Positions 1 to 8,261 of a stretch of 64,000 nt of DNA are shown here, one piece after another. The DNA lies in assembly GCA_013416435.1 (NCBI GenBank), contig JACCEN010000018.1, forward strand, positions 35,301-99,300, in the 5' to 3' direction. Both the position numbers and the translations under genes were made by a program. Source of the DNA: Alcaligenaceae bacterium (GTDB lineage Bacteria > Pseudomonadota > Gammaproteobacteria > Burkholderiales > Burkholderiaceae_B). Under the pieces are notes generated by a model. It was not told the DNA's origin and searched no databases. It saw only the letters and a program-made list of their open reading frames with translations. Positions within the stretch are counted from its first letter, which is position 1. The number at the start of each line of letters is the position of its first letter.

Positions 1-747
1 CTGCTGCATCGCGTGGATGGCGGCGGCCGGCAGCATGCGGGGAAGACTGATGCGCTTGACGCCCAGTTCTTTCAGCCGTGGCAACGGAATCAATGGGGTC
101 GTGGGACGCGCGCGGATGCCGAAGCCCATGTTGACGCTCACGGGGATACCCGCGGCATCGACGATGCGCTTGATATCGTCTTCAGTGCGCACCGCATCCG
201 GAAACAGCATGTCTGCGCCCGCTGCCGCATATGCCTTGGCTCGCTTGATTGCGCCTTCGATGCCTTCCAGGGCCAAAGAATCCGTGCGCGCGATGATCAC
301 GAAGTCGTCGTTGCGGCGCGCCAGGCACGCTGCTTCGATCTTCTTGACCATCTCGGCCTCGCTCACGACGTCCTTGCCCGGCATGTGTCCGCAACGCTTC
401 GGGCTCACCTGGTCCTCGAGATTGACACCGGCCACGCCCGCTTCTTCAAACAACCTGACCGTATGGAATACATTGACGGGGTTGCCATAGCCGGTATCGG
501 CATCGGCCGTCAGCGGAATGGAGACCGAACGCGCCAGGTTGCGGCAATGGTTGACGTTTTCAGCCAAACCCATCACGCCGATGTCAGGCACGCCAAGCAG
601 CGAATTGGAGAGCGCGGCGCCACTAGTGCAGGCAGTCTTGAAACCCGCCGCTTCGACCAGACGTATGCTGTAGCCATCGTAGACCCCGGGTGAAACGATA
701 AAGGCTTCACTTTTCAGCAACGCCCGAAACTTGCTGGCACTATTCAT
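1..747 (-). CDS. Isocitrate lyase / PEP mutase family lyase (3' end cut by window)
   Basis: This is the first 249 codons of a lyase of the isocitrate lyase/PEP mutase superfamily. These TIM-barrel enzymes cleave C-C bonds of isocitrate-like acids using Mg2+. Visible marks are the Asp cluster ADADTGYGN at residues 81-89 and the catalytic KRCGH loop at 117-121. The Cys119 loop is a mark of true lyases (isocitrate, 2-methylisocitrate or dimethylmalate lyase) rather than mutases. The ATG at 747 opens directly into the family N-terminus. The gene runs off the left edge, so its C-terminus is unseen. It diverges from the aconitase operon and has a candidate GntR operator upstream at 862-879. Exact substrate is not decidable; a role in cleaving the end product of the neighbouring pathway is inference. 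Confidence 0.85.
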   Translation of the reverse strand, partial: MNSASKFRALLKSEAFIVSPGVYDGYSIRLVEAAGFKTACTSGAALSNSLLGVPDIGVMGLAENVNHCRNLARSVSIPLTADADTGYGNPVNVFHTVRLFEEAGVAGVNLEDQVSPKRCGHMPGKDVVSEAEMVKKIEAACLARRNDDFVIIARTDSLALEGIEGAIKRAKAYAAAGADMLFPDAVRTEDDIKRIVDAAGIPVSVNMGFGIRARPTTPLIPLPRLKELGVKRISLPRMLPAAAIHAMQQ

Positions 748-861
748 TCTTTGTTCATTCCCACAAAAGTAAACATACACGGCCTTCTTCATCAACGTAC
801 CGCAGGGCGATAACAACCTTGATACCAAGCCCGAATGTTCGTCAGATTATCAACCCTCCTG

Positions 862-879
862 AAAAGTGTCAACTCTTTT
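862..879. promoter_or_regulatory. Candidate GntR operator, copy 1
   Basis: The 18-mer AAAAGTGTCAACTCTTTT is an imperfect palindrome with outer arms AAAAG/CTTTT and inner GT/AC. It occurs again, identically, upstream of the gntR gene at 14352-14369. It lies 115 bases upstream of the lyase ATG. A shared exact palindrome at the regulator and at a target promoter is typical of an autoregulated GntR repressor. The assignment is inference. Confidence 0.55.
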
Positions 880-1042
880 GCGAAATGAGCTAGCCAAAAG
901 ACTCATCATCGCCACCCAATTGAATCCTGAGGCAATTAGAATACAAACGCATAATATATAAGTAAATTTACTGTATATCATTGATCTTATCCAGTGCTTT
1001 CCAGCAATATCAGGCCAGTCTACCGATGACTCTATCCAGACA

Positions 1043-1076
1043 AACTGTTGACAATAACAAACAATAGTCCTAACCT
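1043..1076 (+). promoter_or_regulatory. Candidate promoter of the aconitase operon
   Basis: A consensus -35 TTGACA (1048-1053) is followed after 17 bases by a weak -10 TAACCT (1071-1076). It sits inside AACTGTTGACA (1043-1053), an 11-mer that recurs twice in the 7018-7123 intergenic region. Transcription starting near 1083 would favour translation from ATG 1109 over TTG 1076. The rest of the 748-1108 intergenic stretch is AT-rich and shows no gene. Confidence 0.45.
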
Positions 1077-1108
1077 TGGAAAACTATTCCACGCCGACAC
1101 GCTTCGCC

Positions 1109-3826
1109 ATGACACAGATACAGATACGACAGCAGCCCTTCCTCTATACAAACATACAGGAAGTCGCCGCGGCGCCCAGCCTCGACCTGTCCACGTTTCC
1201 TTTCGTCATACGCATCCTTCTCGAGAACCTCTGCCGCCACAAAGCATGGGGCTCGAACATAACGGAAAGCGAAGTCGACGCACTGCTCAAGTGGAATGAC
1301 AACATCGGCGCTGAACTCCCGCTTCATGTGGCGCGCGTCATTCTTCCCGACTCCAGCGGGCTGCCCGTGCTTCAAGACCTCGCAGCCCTGCGGGACGCCG
1401 TGGCGCACAACAACGGCGACCCCAGCGCCGTCGACACCCGCATCCCCGTCGACCTGGTCGTGGATCACTCCTTGCAAGTGGACAACTGGGGGCATGCAAA
1501 CGCCATGCCGCTGAACCTGCAGCGCGAGTTCGAGCGTAATCGCGAGCGCTACGAGTTCTTGAAGTGGGCGCAGCAGGCCTTCCGCGGATTGCGCGTGTTC
1601 CCTCCCGGGACGGGAATCATCCATCAGGTCAACCTGGAATACATCGCTTCCGTAGTCATGAAGGAACAGCGGAAAGACGGAACCTGGGCGTATCCCGATT
1701 TTGTGATCGGGGGTGATTCCCACACCCCTATGGTCAACGCCCTTGGAGTTCTGGGATGGGGCGTAGGCGGCATCGACGCGGAAGCCGCCTTGCTGGGGCA
1801 TGCCTACACCTTTCCCATTCCGGAAGTCGTCGGCGTCAGGCTGGTCGGCAGCATACCCGCTCCCGCACTGACAACGGATGCCGCCCTGCTCATTACCCAG
1901 ACCTTGCGCAAAGAAGGCGTAGCAGGCAGCATGGTCGAGTTCTTCGGCCCCGCGGTGCCGACGCTGCCCGTACAGGAGCGCGCCACCATTGCGAACATGG
2001 CGCCCGAATATGGCGCCACTTGCGGCTTCTTTCCCGTGGACGACCGCACGCTCGAGTACCTGCGCAACTCGGGCCGCGACCTCGAACACATAGAACTCAT
2101 CGAAGCCTACAGCAAAGCCAATGGCCTGTTCCGGTCCTCGCCCGAGCACAGGCCGCAGTACAGCCGCGTGCTGGAAATCGACCTGTCCGAAGCGCGGCCG
2201 TCCATGGCGGGGCCGCGCCGGCCGCAAGACCGCATGGCGATCGACGCAGTTGCCACGGACTTCAAAGAGCGCATGGCCAAGCCCCTGTCGGAAGGCGGGT
2301 TCGGCGTGCACGATGCTTCTCCTCGCTTGCCGCAACCGCAGCCATCCGATATTGGCGATCTCGATCATGGCGCCGTCGTGCTCGCGGCGATCACCTCCTG
2401 CACCAACACGTCCAATCCCAGCGTCATGATCGCCGCCGGACTGGTGGCCAGCAAAGCGGTGGGCCTGGGGCTCTCTGTTCCCGGCTGGGTCAAAACCTCG
2501 CTTGCCCCGGGGTCGCGCACCGTCACACGATACCTGGAAGACGCCGGCTTGCTGCAGCCTCTCGCAACGCTTGGATTCCATCTGATCGGATACGGCTGTA
2601 CAACCTGTGGCGGAAAATCAGGGCCACTGGACGTAGCGGTAATGGCGCAGATCGAAAAGAAAGGCCTGGTCGTCGCGGCCGCCCTGTCGGGCAACCGCAA
2701 TTTCGAAGGCCGCATACACAAGCTCATACGCGCCAATTACATAGGTGCGCCGCCGCTTGTCGTCGCCTACGCGCTGGCGGGCAGAATCGACATCGATTTC
2801 GATAACGAGCCCCTGGGCCATGACAAGGAAGGCAAAGCCGTCTACCTGCGCGACGTCTGGCCAAGCCCGGACGAGATCGCCGCCCTGCTGCCCTTGGCAA
2901 GCAAGCCCGAGACATTCAAACAGACATACCAAGCGGAAGATCTCGATACGGAAATATGGCGGAAGATGCATGCCCCCGAGGGCGTCCTGTTTCCGTGGAA
3001 TCCGGAGTCGCACTATTTGATCGAACCGCCCTTCTTCAAGCATCTTCCGGATGGCGATGGACTCTCCCGGCTGGCGCTGGGGCTGAAAAACGCCAATGTG
3101 CTGGCCGCCTTTGGCGACTCGCTGACGACGGACCACATCTCTCCCGGCGGCGAGATCCCCAGCGAGACGCCGGCCGGCCAGTATCTCCTGGCGGCCGGCA
3201 TCGCACCACGGGACTTCAACAGCTACGTGGCGCGCCGATGCAATCATCAAGTCATGACGCGCGCGACCTTCGCCAACATCCGCATCAAGAACCAACTGGT
3301 TCCGGAAGTGGAAGGAGGCGTCACCCGCCACTTTCCGGATGGCAAGCAAATGACCATCTTCGACGCCGCAATGCTCTATAAGCAGGAAGGGCGCAGCGCC
3401 ATCATTCTGGCCGGCAAAGAGTATGGCACCGGCAGCAGCCGGGATTGGGCAGCCAAGGGATCCGCGCTCCTGGGCATACGGGCCGTCATTGCCGAATCCT
3501 ACGAGCGCATCCACCGCGCCAACCTCGTCGGCATGGGCATCCTTCCCCTGGCGTTCATGGAAGGACAAGGCTGGCGGCAGCTGGGCCTTGCCGGCAGCGA
3601 GTCCTTCCATTTCGAGAACATCGAGGCCGGCGTCAGGGACGGTGCGCTCATCAGCGTCACCGCCAGGCAGGGAGACCGCGAGATCCGCTTCCAGGTCCGC
3701 CCGCAAGTGCTTACCGCGGCGGAGCGCCATCTCATTGCGGAAGGCGGCATTCCCTCCAGCGTGCTGCGCAGCTTCTTGAAAGAATCCACCGCGCCTGGCA
3801 TTACGACTCAGAAATCGGATATTTAA
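1109..3826 (+). CDS. Aconitase family hydratase (AcnA-like paralogue)
   Basis: A 905-residue [4Fe-4S] hydro-lyase close in length and architecture to AcnA, which isomerises citrate/isocitrate through aconitate. The cluster ligands are present: Cys431 in ITSCTNTSNPS, and Cys497 and Cys500 in GYGCTTCGGKSG. The swivelling C-terminal domain has AGKEYGTGSSRDWAAKG. The loop after the cysteines reads GGKSGPLD where AcnA has IGNSGPLP, so this is a divergent paralogue. I take ATG 1109 as start; an in-frame TTG at 1076 would add 11 residues but overlaps the likely -10. Seventeen bases separate it from the amidohydrolase gene, so the two are co-transcribed. Its place in a catabolic operon suggests hydration or isomerisation of a substituted tricarboxylate or alkyl-malate/maleate; that is inference. 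Confidence 0.88.
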   Translation: MTQIQIRQQPFLYTNIQEVAAAPSLDLSTFPFVIRILLENLCRHKAWGSNITESEVDALLKWNDNIGAELPLHVARVILPDSSGLPVLQDLAALRDAVAHNNGDPSAVDTRIPVDLVVDHSLQVDNWGHANAMPLNLQREFERNRERYEFLKWAQQAFRGLRVFPPGTGIIHQVNLEYIASVVMKEQRKDGTWAYPDFVIGGDSHTPMVNALGVLGWGVGGIDAEAALLGHAYTFPIPEVVGVRLVGSIPAPALTTDAALLITQTLRKEGVAGSMVEFFGPAVPTLPVQERATIANMAPEYGATCGFFPVDDRTLEYLRNSGRDLEHIELIEAYSKANGLFRSSPEHRPQYSRVLEIDLSEARPSMAGPRRPQDRMAIDAVATDFKERMAKPLSEGGFGVHDASPRLPQPQPSDIGDLDHGAVVLAAITSCTNTSNPSVMIAAGLVASKAVGLGLSVPGWVKTSLAPGSRTVTRYLEDAGLLQPLATLGFHLIGYGCTTCGGKSGPLDVAVMAQIEKKGLVVAAALSGNRNFEGRIHKLIRANYIGAPPLVVAYALAGRIDIDFDNEPLGHDKEGKAVYLRDVWPSPDEIAALLPLASKPETFKQTYQAEDLDTEIWRKMHAPEGVLFPWNPESHYLIEPPFFKHLPDGDGLSRLALGLKNANVLAAFGDSLTTDHISPGGEIPSETPAGQYLLAAGIAPRDFNSYVARRCNHQVMTRATFANIRIKNQLVPEVEGGVTRHFPDGKQMTIFDAAMLYKQEGRSAIILAGKEYGTGSSRDWAAKGSALLGIRAVIAESYERIHRANLVGMGILPLAFMEGQGWRQLGLAGSESFHFENIEAGVRDGALISVTARQGDREIRFQVRPQVLTAAERHLIAEGGIPSSVLRSFLKESTAPGITTQKSDI

Positions 3827-3843
3827 CGACACAAGACAAAACC

Positions 3844-5214
3844 ATGGAACTGGACCTCGTACTGACCAATACCCAAATCATGCTGCCAAGCAAGGGGCTG
3901 ACTCCAGGGCAGATCGGAATACACGGCGGCCGTATCGCGCTCATCGCCGAGCCCGGCGCCAAACTGCAGGCCAAGGAGACCATCGACTGCAAAGGACTCT
4001 GGACGCTGCCGGGCATCATCGATCCCCATGTGCATTTCGGCTTCGGTTCACCCGAGACCGACTTCCAGACCGAATCCCGCTTCGCCGCGCTCGGCGGAAC
4101 GACGACCGTGCTGTCCTTCCATCGCTCGGCCGATATCCGCGACTCGTTCGATCCTGTACGCGAGCGCGCCGAGCGCCAGAGCTGCGTTGATTTCGGCTTC
4201 CACTTCGGCATTACGAGCCACTTGCACGTAGAGACCCTCAACGAGATCTCGCATCGGTTTGGCGTTCCCTCTTACAAGCTCTACATGATGTACAAGGGCG
4301 CGGCGGGGCTGTCCAAGGGCTTCACCGACATCGACGACGGCCTGCTGTTTGCCGCCCTGCGTGAAACCGCCAAGATTCCGGGCGCCGTGCTGGGGGTGCA
4401 CTGCGAAAACGTGGAAGTGATCCCTCTGCTGCGCGATCCCCTGCGCGCCGCCGGACGCGACGACTTGAAAGCATGGAATGAACAGAGTCCCGATTTCCTG
4501 GAAGCGGAAAACGTACATCGCGTGTGCTACTTTGCCACCAAGACCGGCACACCGGTCAACATCGTGCACCTGAGCAGTCGCGAAGCATTGGATGAGGTGC
4601 GCCGCCACCGGCTTGCTCCCAACGCTCCGCCCATGTACGTCGAGACCTGCCCGCACTACCTCTTTCTGAATGACGAGTCTCCCGCCGGCACCTACGCCAA
4701 AGTCAATCCGCCCGTTCGCGGACAAGCCGATGTAGAGGCCATGTGGCAGGGCGTCATTGATGGATCCATCACCACCATCGGTTCGGACCATGTACCCCGC
4801 AAGCGGGAAACCAAAGACAAGGACATCTGGGCCGCCAGCAACGGCTTTCCCGGCACGGGCATGATCCTGCCCATCCTGCTGCACGAGGGCTACCACAAGC
4901 GCAAGGTCCCGCTGGAGACTCTCGTGAAGGTGGCGAGCGAGAACTCCGCCCGTATTTACGGCATGCCGAGCAAGGGCAGCATAGAAATCGGCAAAGACGC
5001 CGATCTCGTGGTCGTCGATCCTGATCTCGAAAAAACCGTCGATCCGGGCACTCTGGAATCCAACTCCGACTATTCGCCGTATGAAGGAATGACGCTCAAA
5101 GGCTGGCCGGTACGTACGCTGGTCCGCGGGCGCACCGTTGCGCTGGATGGGCGGATCACGATGGATGCAAGCAATTCACCCGGCGGCCGCTTCTTGCGGC
5201 GCCTGACTCCCTGA
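3844..5214 (+). CDS. Cyclic amidohydrolase (dihydropyrimidinase/allantoinase-like)
   Basis: A 456-residue binuclear-metal amidohydrolase of the dihydroorotase/hydantoinase superfamily, which hydrolyses cyclic amides, ureides or imides. Metal-site elements in order: H62-V-H64 in IDPHVHFG, the probable carbamylated Lys (K151 in KLYMMYK), a His in GVHCEN, HLSSREA, and Asp315 in GSDHVP. The start ATG 3844 lies 17 bases after the aconitase stop; a longer open frame upstream lies within the aconitase gene and is not credible. It is followed after 31 bases by a carbamoyl-hydrolase-like gene, the usual pairing for ring opening followed by removal of the N-carbamoyl group. The metal insertase gene downstream (CobW type) fits a zinc enzyme. 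Substrate unknown. Confidence 0.88.
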   Translation: MELDLVLTNTQIMLPSKGLTPGQIGIHGGRIALIAEPGAKLQAKETIDCKGLWTLPGIIDPHVHFGFGSPETDFQTESRFAALGGTTTVLSFHRSADIRDSFDPVRERAERQSCVDFGFHFGITSHLHVETLNEISHRFGVPSYKLYMMYKGAAGLSKGFTDIDDGLLFAALRETAKIPGAVLGVHCENVEVIPLLRDPLRAAGRDDLKAWNEQSPDFLEAENVHRVCYFATKTGTPVNIVHLSSREALDEVRRHRLAPNAPPMYVETCPHYLFLNDESPAGTYAKVNPPVRGQADVEAMWQGVIDGSITTIGSDHVPRKRETKDKDIWAASNGFPGTGMILPILLHEGYHKRKVPLETLVKVASENSARIYGMPSKGSIEIGKDADLVVVDPDLEKTVDPGTLESNSDYSPYEGMTLKGWPVRTLVRGRTVALDGRITMDASNSPGGRFLRRLTP

Positions 5215-5245
5215 TAACTCCGAACTTTGATGCATAGGAACACAC

Positions 5246-5971
5246 ATGAGCGAAACCAAGCGAATTTGGGAAGACTTCCTGACCGAGCGCGACAAGCAGG
5301 TCTTCAAGGCCGCGGGCTACGGCAAACGCGGGGGCTTCGGCAAGCGGCCGGCCCTGTTCATCATCGACGTGCAATACAACTTCTGCGGCGACACGCCTGA
5401 AGACATCCTGGAAGGACTGAAGCAATATCGCACGCATTGCGGCAAGGAAGCCTGGGACGCGGTTGCGCACATGGTGCCTCTGCTCGAACTGGCCCGCGAA
5501 AAGAACATTCCTGTTTTCTATACGGAAAGCGGCCGCAGGCCCGACCTTCTGGACAGCGGTGTTCAGGTGGGCAAGAACCATCGGGGCGGCGAAAAAACCG
5601 TGGTGGCGAATACCCACGCGACCGAAACCGTCGCTCCGCTGGCTCCGCGCCCGCAGGATATCCGGATCACCAAGCAGAAGCCCTCGTGCTTCTTCGGCAC
5701 CATTTTCATGAGCCACCTGAACTTCTTCGACGTGGATACATTGATTCTGGTGGGCTGCGCGACGTCGGGCTGCCTGCGCGCGACCGCGGTTGACGCGTAC
5801 TCGTACAACTTCAAGGTGATCATCCCCGAAGAGGCCTCTTTCGACCGCTTCCAGGCCAGCCATGCCGTAAACCTGTTCGATCTGAACTGCAAGTACGCTG
5901 ACGTGATCCCGGCCGCAGAGGTCGCCGACTATCTGCGCGACCTGCCTGCCCGCGACAACGGCGCGGCCTGA
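5246..5971 (+). CDS. Cysteine hydrolase, isochorismatase superfamily (N-carbamoyl amidase-like)
   Basis: A 241-residue isochorismatase-fold amidohydrolase. The Asp-Lys-Cys triad is visible: Asp41 in FIIDVQ, a Lys in RITKQKPSCFFGT, and the nucleophile Cys176 in GCATSGCLRAT. That last motif closely resembles N-carbamoylsarcosine amidohydrolase, so release of CO2 and NH3 from an N-carbamoyl amino acid is a reasonable guess. Maleamate amidohydrolase of nicotinate breakdown belongs to the same family and is the main alternative. An AGGA ribosome site precedes ATG 5246. Its position directly after the cyclic amidohydrolase supports sequential action. Confidence 0.85.
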   Translation: MSETKRIWEDFLTERDKQVFKAAGYGKRGGFGKRPALFIIDVQYNFCGDTPEDILEGLKQYRTHCGKEAWDAVAHMVPLLELAREKNIPVFYTESGRRPDLLDSGVQVGKNHRGGEKTVVANTHATETVAPLAPRPQDIRITKQKPSCFFGTIFMSHLNFFDVDTLILVGCATSGCLRATAVDAYSYNFKVIIPEEASFDRFQASHAVNLFDLNCKYADVIPAAEVADYLRDLPARDNGAA

Positions 5972-5997
5972 AACGACAACGCTGGAGGCTTCGTCTG

Positions 5998-7008
5998 ATG
6001 TCCGACCGAACCGGCGCGATTTCCTCGCAATACATTCCGGTCTTCCTGCTGACGGGATTCCTCGGCAGCGGAAAGACGAGCCTATTGAGCCGGCTGATAC
6101 ACCGGCCCGAGTTCTCCGATACAGCCGTCATCATCAACGAATTCGGAGAGGTCGGCCTGGATCACATGCTGGTGGATCAATCCAGCGATACGGACATCGT
6201 ATTGCTGGACTCCGGATGCCTGTGCTGCGCCATGAGCGGATCCTTGCAAGAAAGCCTGGAGTCGCTTTATTACCGCCGCCTCAGGAAAGAAATTCCTCAT
6301 TTCGAACGCATCGTCATAGAGACTTCGGGGCTTGCCGACCCGGGCGCCATCATCAACGCCATAGGCGGGGATCCCGCGGTCGCCAGACGTTTCCGGCTTG
6401 CGGGCATCATCACCACGGTCGACGCCCTCCATGGACTTGAAGCCATCGGTTCCTACCGCGAGGCGGCGGCCCAACTCGCGGTCGCCGACCATGTCGTCCT
6501 GACCAAGACCGACCTGCTGGGGGACTCCGTGGCGGCCCTGGACCTGCGACGGGAACTGGGGATCCGGAATCCTCATGCCGAGATTCATGTCGGACCGACA
6601 CTGGACTCAGCCGGAATTCGCCGACTGTTCACGAGCACCGAAACCAGGCCGACGGACCCACCGGCCTTGCCCAATCGCAACGAACGCGGCTCTCCACTGG
6701 GCCATGTCTTCAAATACGGCATCACGGCGCAGACCTTTCATCTGCAGAAGCCCATAAGCTGGCCTGCCTACGCGGACTGGGTCCACGCCATGCAACGCCG
6801 CCATGGCGAATCCCTGCTGCGTGCCAAGGGCATTCTACGCATGGAAGACGGCGAATGCTACGCCATACATGCCGTACACCATCTTTTCAGCGCACCGCTC
6901 AAGCTGCAGCGCGCCATCGAAGGCCCCCAGCAAGGTGCCCTCGTGCTGATCACCGAGAAGCTCAGCAGGCAGGAGCTGGAGGAAACCGTTGCCCTATTGC
7001 TTCAGTAA
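5998..7008 (+). CDS. CobW/COG0523-type GTPase metallochaperone
   Basis: A 336-residue G3E GTPase. The P-loop GFLGSGKT is at residues 20-27 and the metal-binding CxCC motif (C74-L-C76-C77) lies in the GTPase domain. A CobW C-terminal domain follows, with VFKYGITAQTF and several His. COG0523 proteins deliver zinc, cobalt or iron to client enzymes, nitrile hydratase activators being a known example. Lying last in a unit with a metal-dependent cyclic amidohydrolase, it probably loads that enzyme; this is inference. The gap to the upstream gene is 26 bases, with GGAGG at 5982. Confidence 0.85.
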   Translation: MSDRTGAISSQYIPVFLLTGFLGSGKTSLLSRLIHRPEFSDTAVIINEFGEVGLDHMLVDQSSDTDIVLLDSGCLCCAMSGSLQESLESLYYRRLRKEIPHFERIVIETSGLADPGAIINAIGGDPAVARRFRLAGIITTVDALHGLEAIGSYREAAAQLAVADHVVLTKTDLLGDSVAALDLRRELGIRNPHAEIHVGPTLDSAGIRRLFTSTETRPTDPPALPNRNERGSPLGHVFKYGITAQTFHLQKPISWPAYADWVHAMQRRHGESLLRAKGILRMEDGECYAIHAVHHLFSAPLKLQRAIEGPQQGALVLITEKLSRQELEETVALLLQ

Positions 7009-7017
7009 GCATATTAA

Positions 7018-7155
7018 TGTCAACAGTTAACAGAACCTCAAGGAAGTGAACCCGCCTTGCGGGTCTATATCTAGGGTAATTACCAGCATTTACTCTTTAT
7101 ATATCAGTAGCCAACTGTTGACATTTGTTATCACCATCAATACAGTGTTAACACT
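7018..7155. promoter_or_regulatory. Regulatory region upstream of the receptor gene: inverted 11-mers and a 12-bp palindrome
   Basis: TGTCAACAGTT (7018-7028) and its inverse AACTGTTGACA (7113-7123) flank the promoter area. The second contains a consensus -35 TTGACA (7118-7123). A weak -10 TACAGT (7141-7146) follows at 17-base spacing and overlaps the perfect palindrome AGTGTTAACACT (7144-7155). The arrangement looks like a repressor site over the -10. The regulator is probably the GntR protein at 13637, but its 18-bp site differs in the centre, so the link is inference. Confidence 0.5.
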
Positions 7156-7205
7156 ATGCAGCGTGATGCGCTGCCGTCCCCTCTTCAAGCATAAGGAAAG
7201 TCGCT

Positions 7206-8225
7206 ATGTCTTACTCCCTCTCCACCTCATTCAAGCAAAACCGGCGCACCCTTATTGCCGCAGCCCTCGCCTCTGCGCTCGGCGCGTCTTTCTCCTTGCC
7301 GGCCATGGCTCAGGGCGATAGCGCGGCCGGCTATCCAAACAAGCCCGTCAAGCTCGTCGTTCCGTTCGCGCCAGGCGGTCCAACCGACATCACCGCACGC
7401 CTCATCGGCGAAGCGCTGTCCAAAAAATGGGACCAGCCGGTAGTCATGGAGAACCGGGCAGGCGCCGGCGGTACCATCGGTGCGGCAACGGTCTCCAAAG
7501 CGGCACCCGACGGCTACACCCTGGTGCTCGGCGTTACGGGCTCTCATTCCATCGCCGGCTCGCTCTACAAACAGCTTCCCTATGATCCTCAGGCCGACTT
7601 CGAACCCATCAGCCGCGCGGTCATCTACCCGAACGCCATTCTTGCGAATCCCGCCTTGCCGGCCAACAACCTTCAGGAGCTGATCGCACTCGCGAAGAAA
7701 GACAAGGAGCTGCACAGCTATGGCACGGACGGCAATGGCACCGCCTCGCATCTCACGATGGAGCTCCTGAAAGAGCGCGGCGGCTTCAAGCTCGACGCCG
7801 TGCAGTACAAGGGCGCATCCCCCATGCTCAATGACTTGGCGGCGGGCTTCATCCAGGTCGGCATCACCGGTCTGCCTTCGGCGGAAACGCTGCTCCAGGC
7901 CGGCAAAGTGAAGCTGATCGCGATCACTACAGACAAGGACTACAGCGAAAAAGGCTACGCCACCATCGCCGGACAGGGCTTCCCTGGCTTTGCGGCCGCT
8001 CCGTGGTCCGGTTTGTTCGCGCCCAAAGGCACCCCCAAGGAAATCGTCGAGAAGATCTCCAAGGACGTGAACGAGGTCATGAACAGCGCCGAAATGAAAG
8101 AGAAAATGAAGGGTCTCGGCCTTCAGCCGCTGCCCAACACGCCGGAACAGTTCAAGACGGAACTCGCGCAGGAAGCGGCAAACTGGGCCAAGGCGGTCGA
8201 AATCTCGGGCGCGCGCGTGGAATAA
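7206..8225 (+). CDS. Bug/TctC-family periplasmic solute receptor 1
   Basis: A 339-residue tripartite tricarboxylate transporter receptor. A signal peptide ends near PAMAQG (residues 30-35). The family signature follows: YPNKPVKLVVPFAPGGPTD, then GAGGTIGA and APDGYTL. These proteins bind carboxylates in the periplasm through a Venus-flytrap cleft. AAGGAAAG precedes ATG 7206. No TctA/TctB membrane genes are nearby, as is common for the many orphan Bug receptors of Alcaligenaceae. It begins the second transcription unit of the locus and likely recognises the pathway substrate or an intermediate. Confidence 0.9.
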   Translation: MSYSLSTSFKQNRRTLIAAALASALGASFSLPAMAQGDSAAGYPNKPVKLVVPFAPGGPTDITARLIGEALSKKWDQPVVMENRAGAGGTIGAATVSKAAPDGYTLVLGVTGSHSIAGSLYKQLPYDPQADFEPISRAVIYPNAILANPALPANNLQELIALAKKDKELHSYGTDGNGTASHLTMELLKERGGFKLDAVQYKGASPMLNDLAAGFIQVGITGLPSAETLLQAGKVKLIAITTDKDYSEKGYATIAGQGFPGFAAAPWSGLFAPKGTPKEIVEKISKDVNEVMNSAEMKEKMKGLGLQPLPNTPEQFKTELAQEAANWAKAVEISGARVE

Positions 8226-8261
8226 ACACGTGCTGGACACACATTCGTAAAGATAAATTCT

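Noticed and set aside
1070..2581. Long minus-strand open frame of about 500 codons opposite the aconitase gene
   Set aside because: It is antisense to a clear aconitase, has low-complexity composition typical of a high-GC shadow frame, and no family resemblance.
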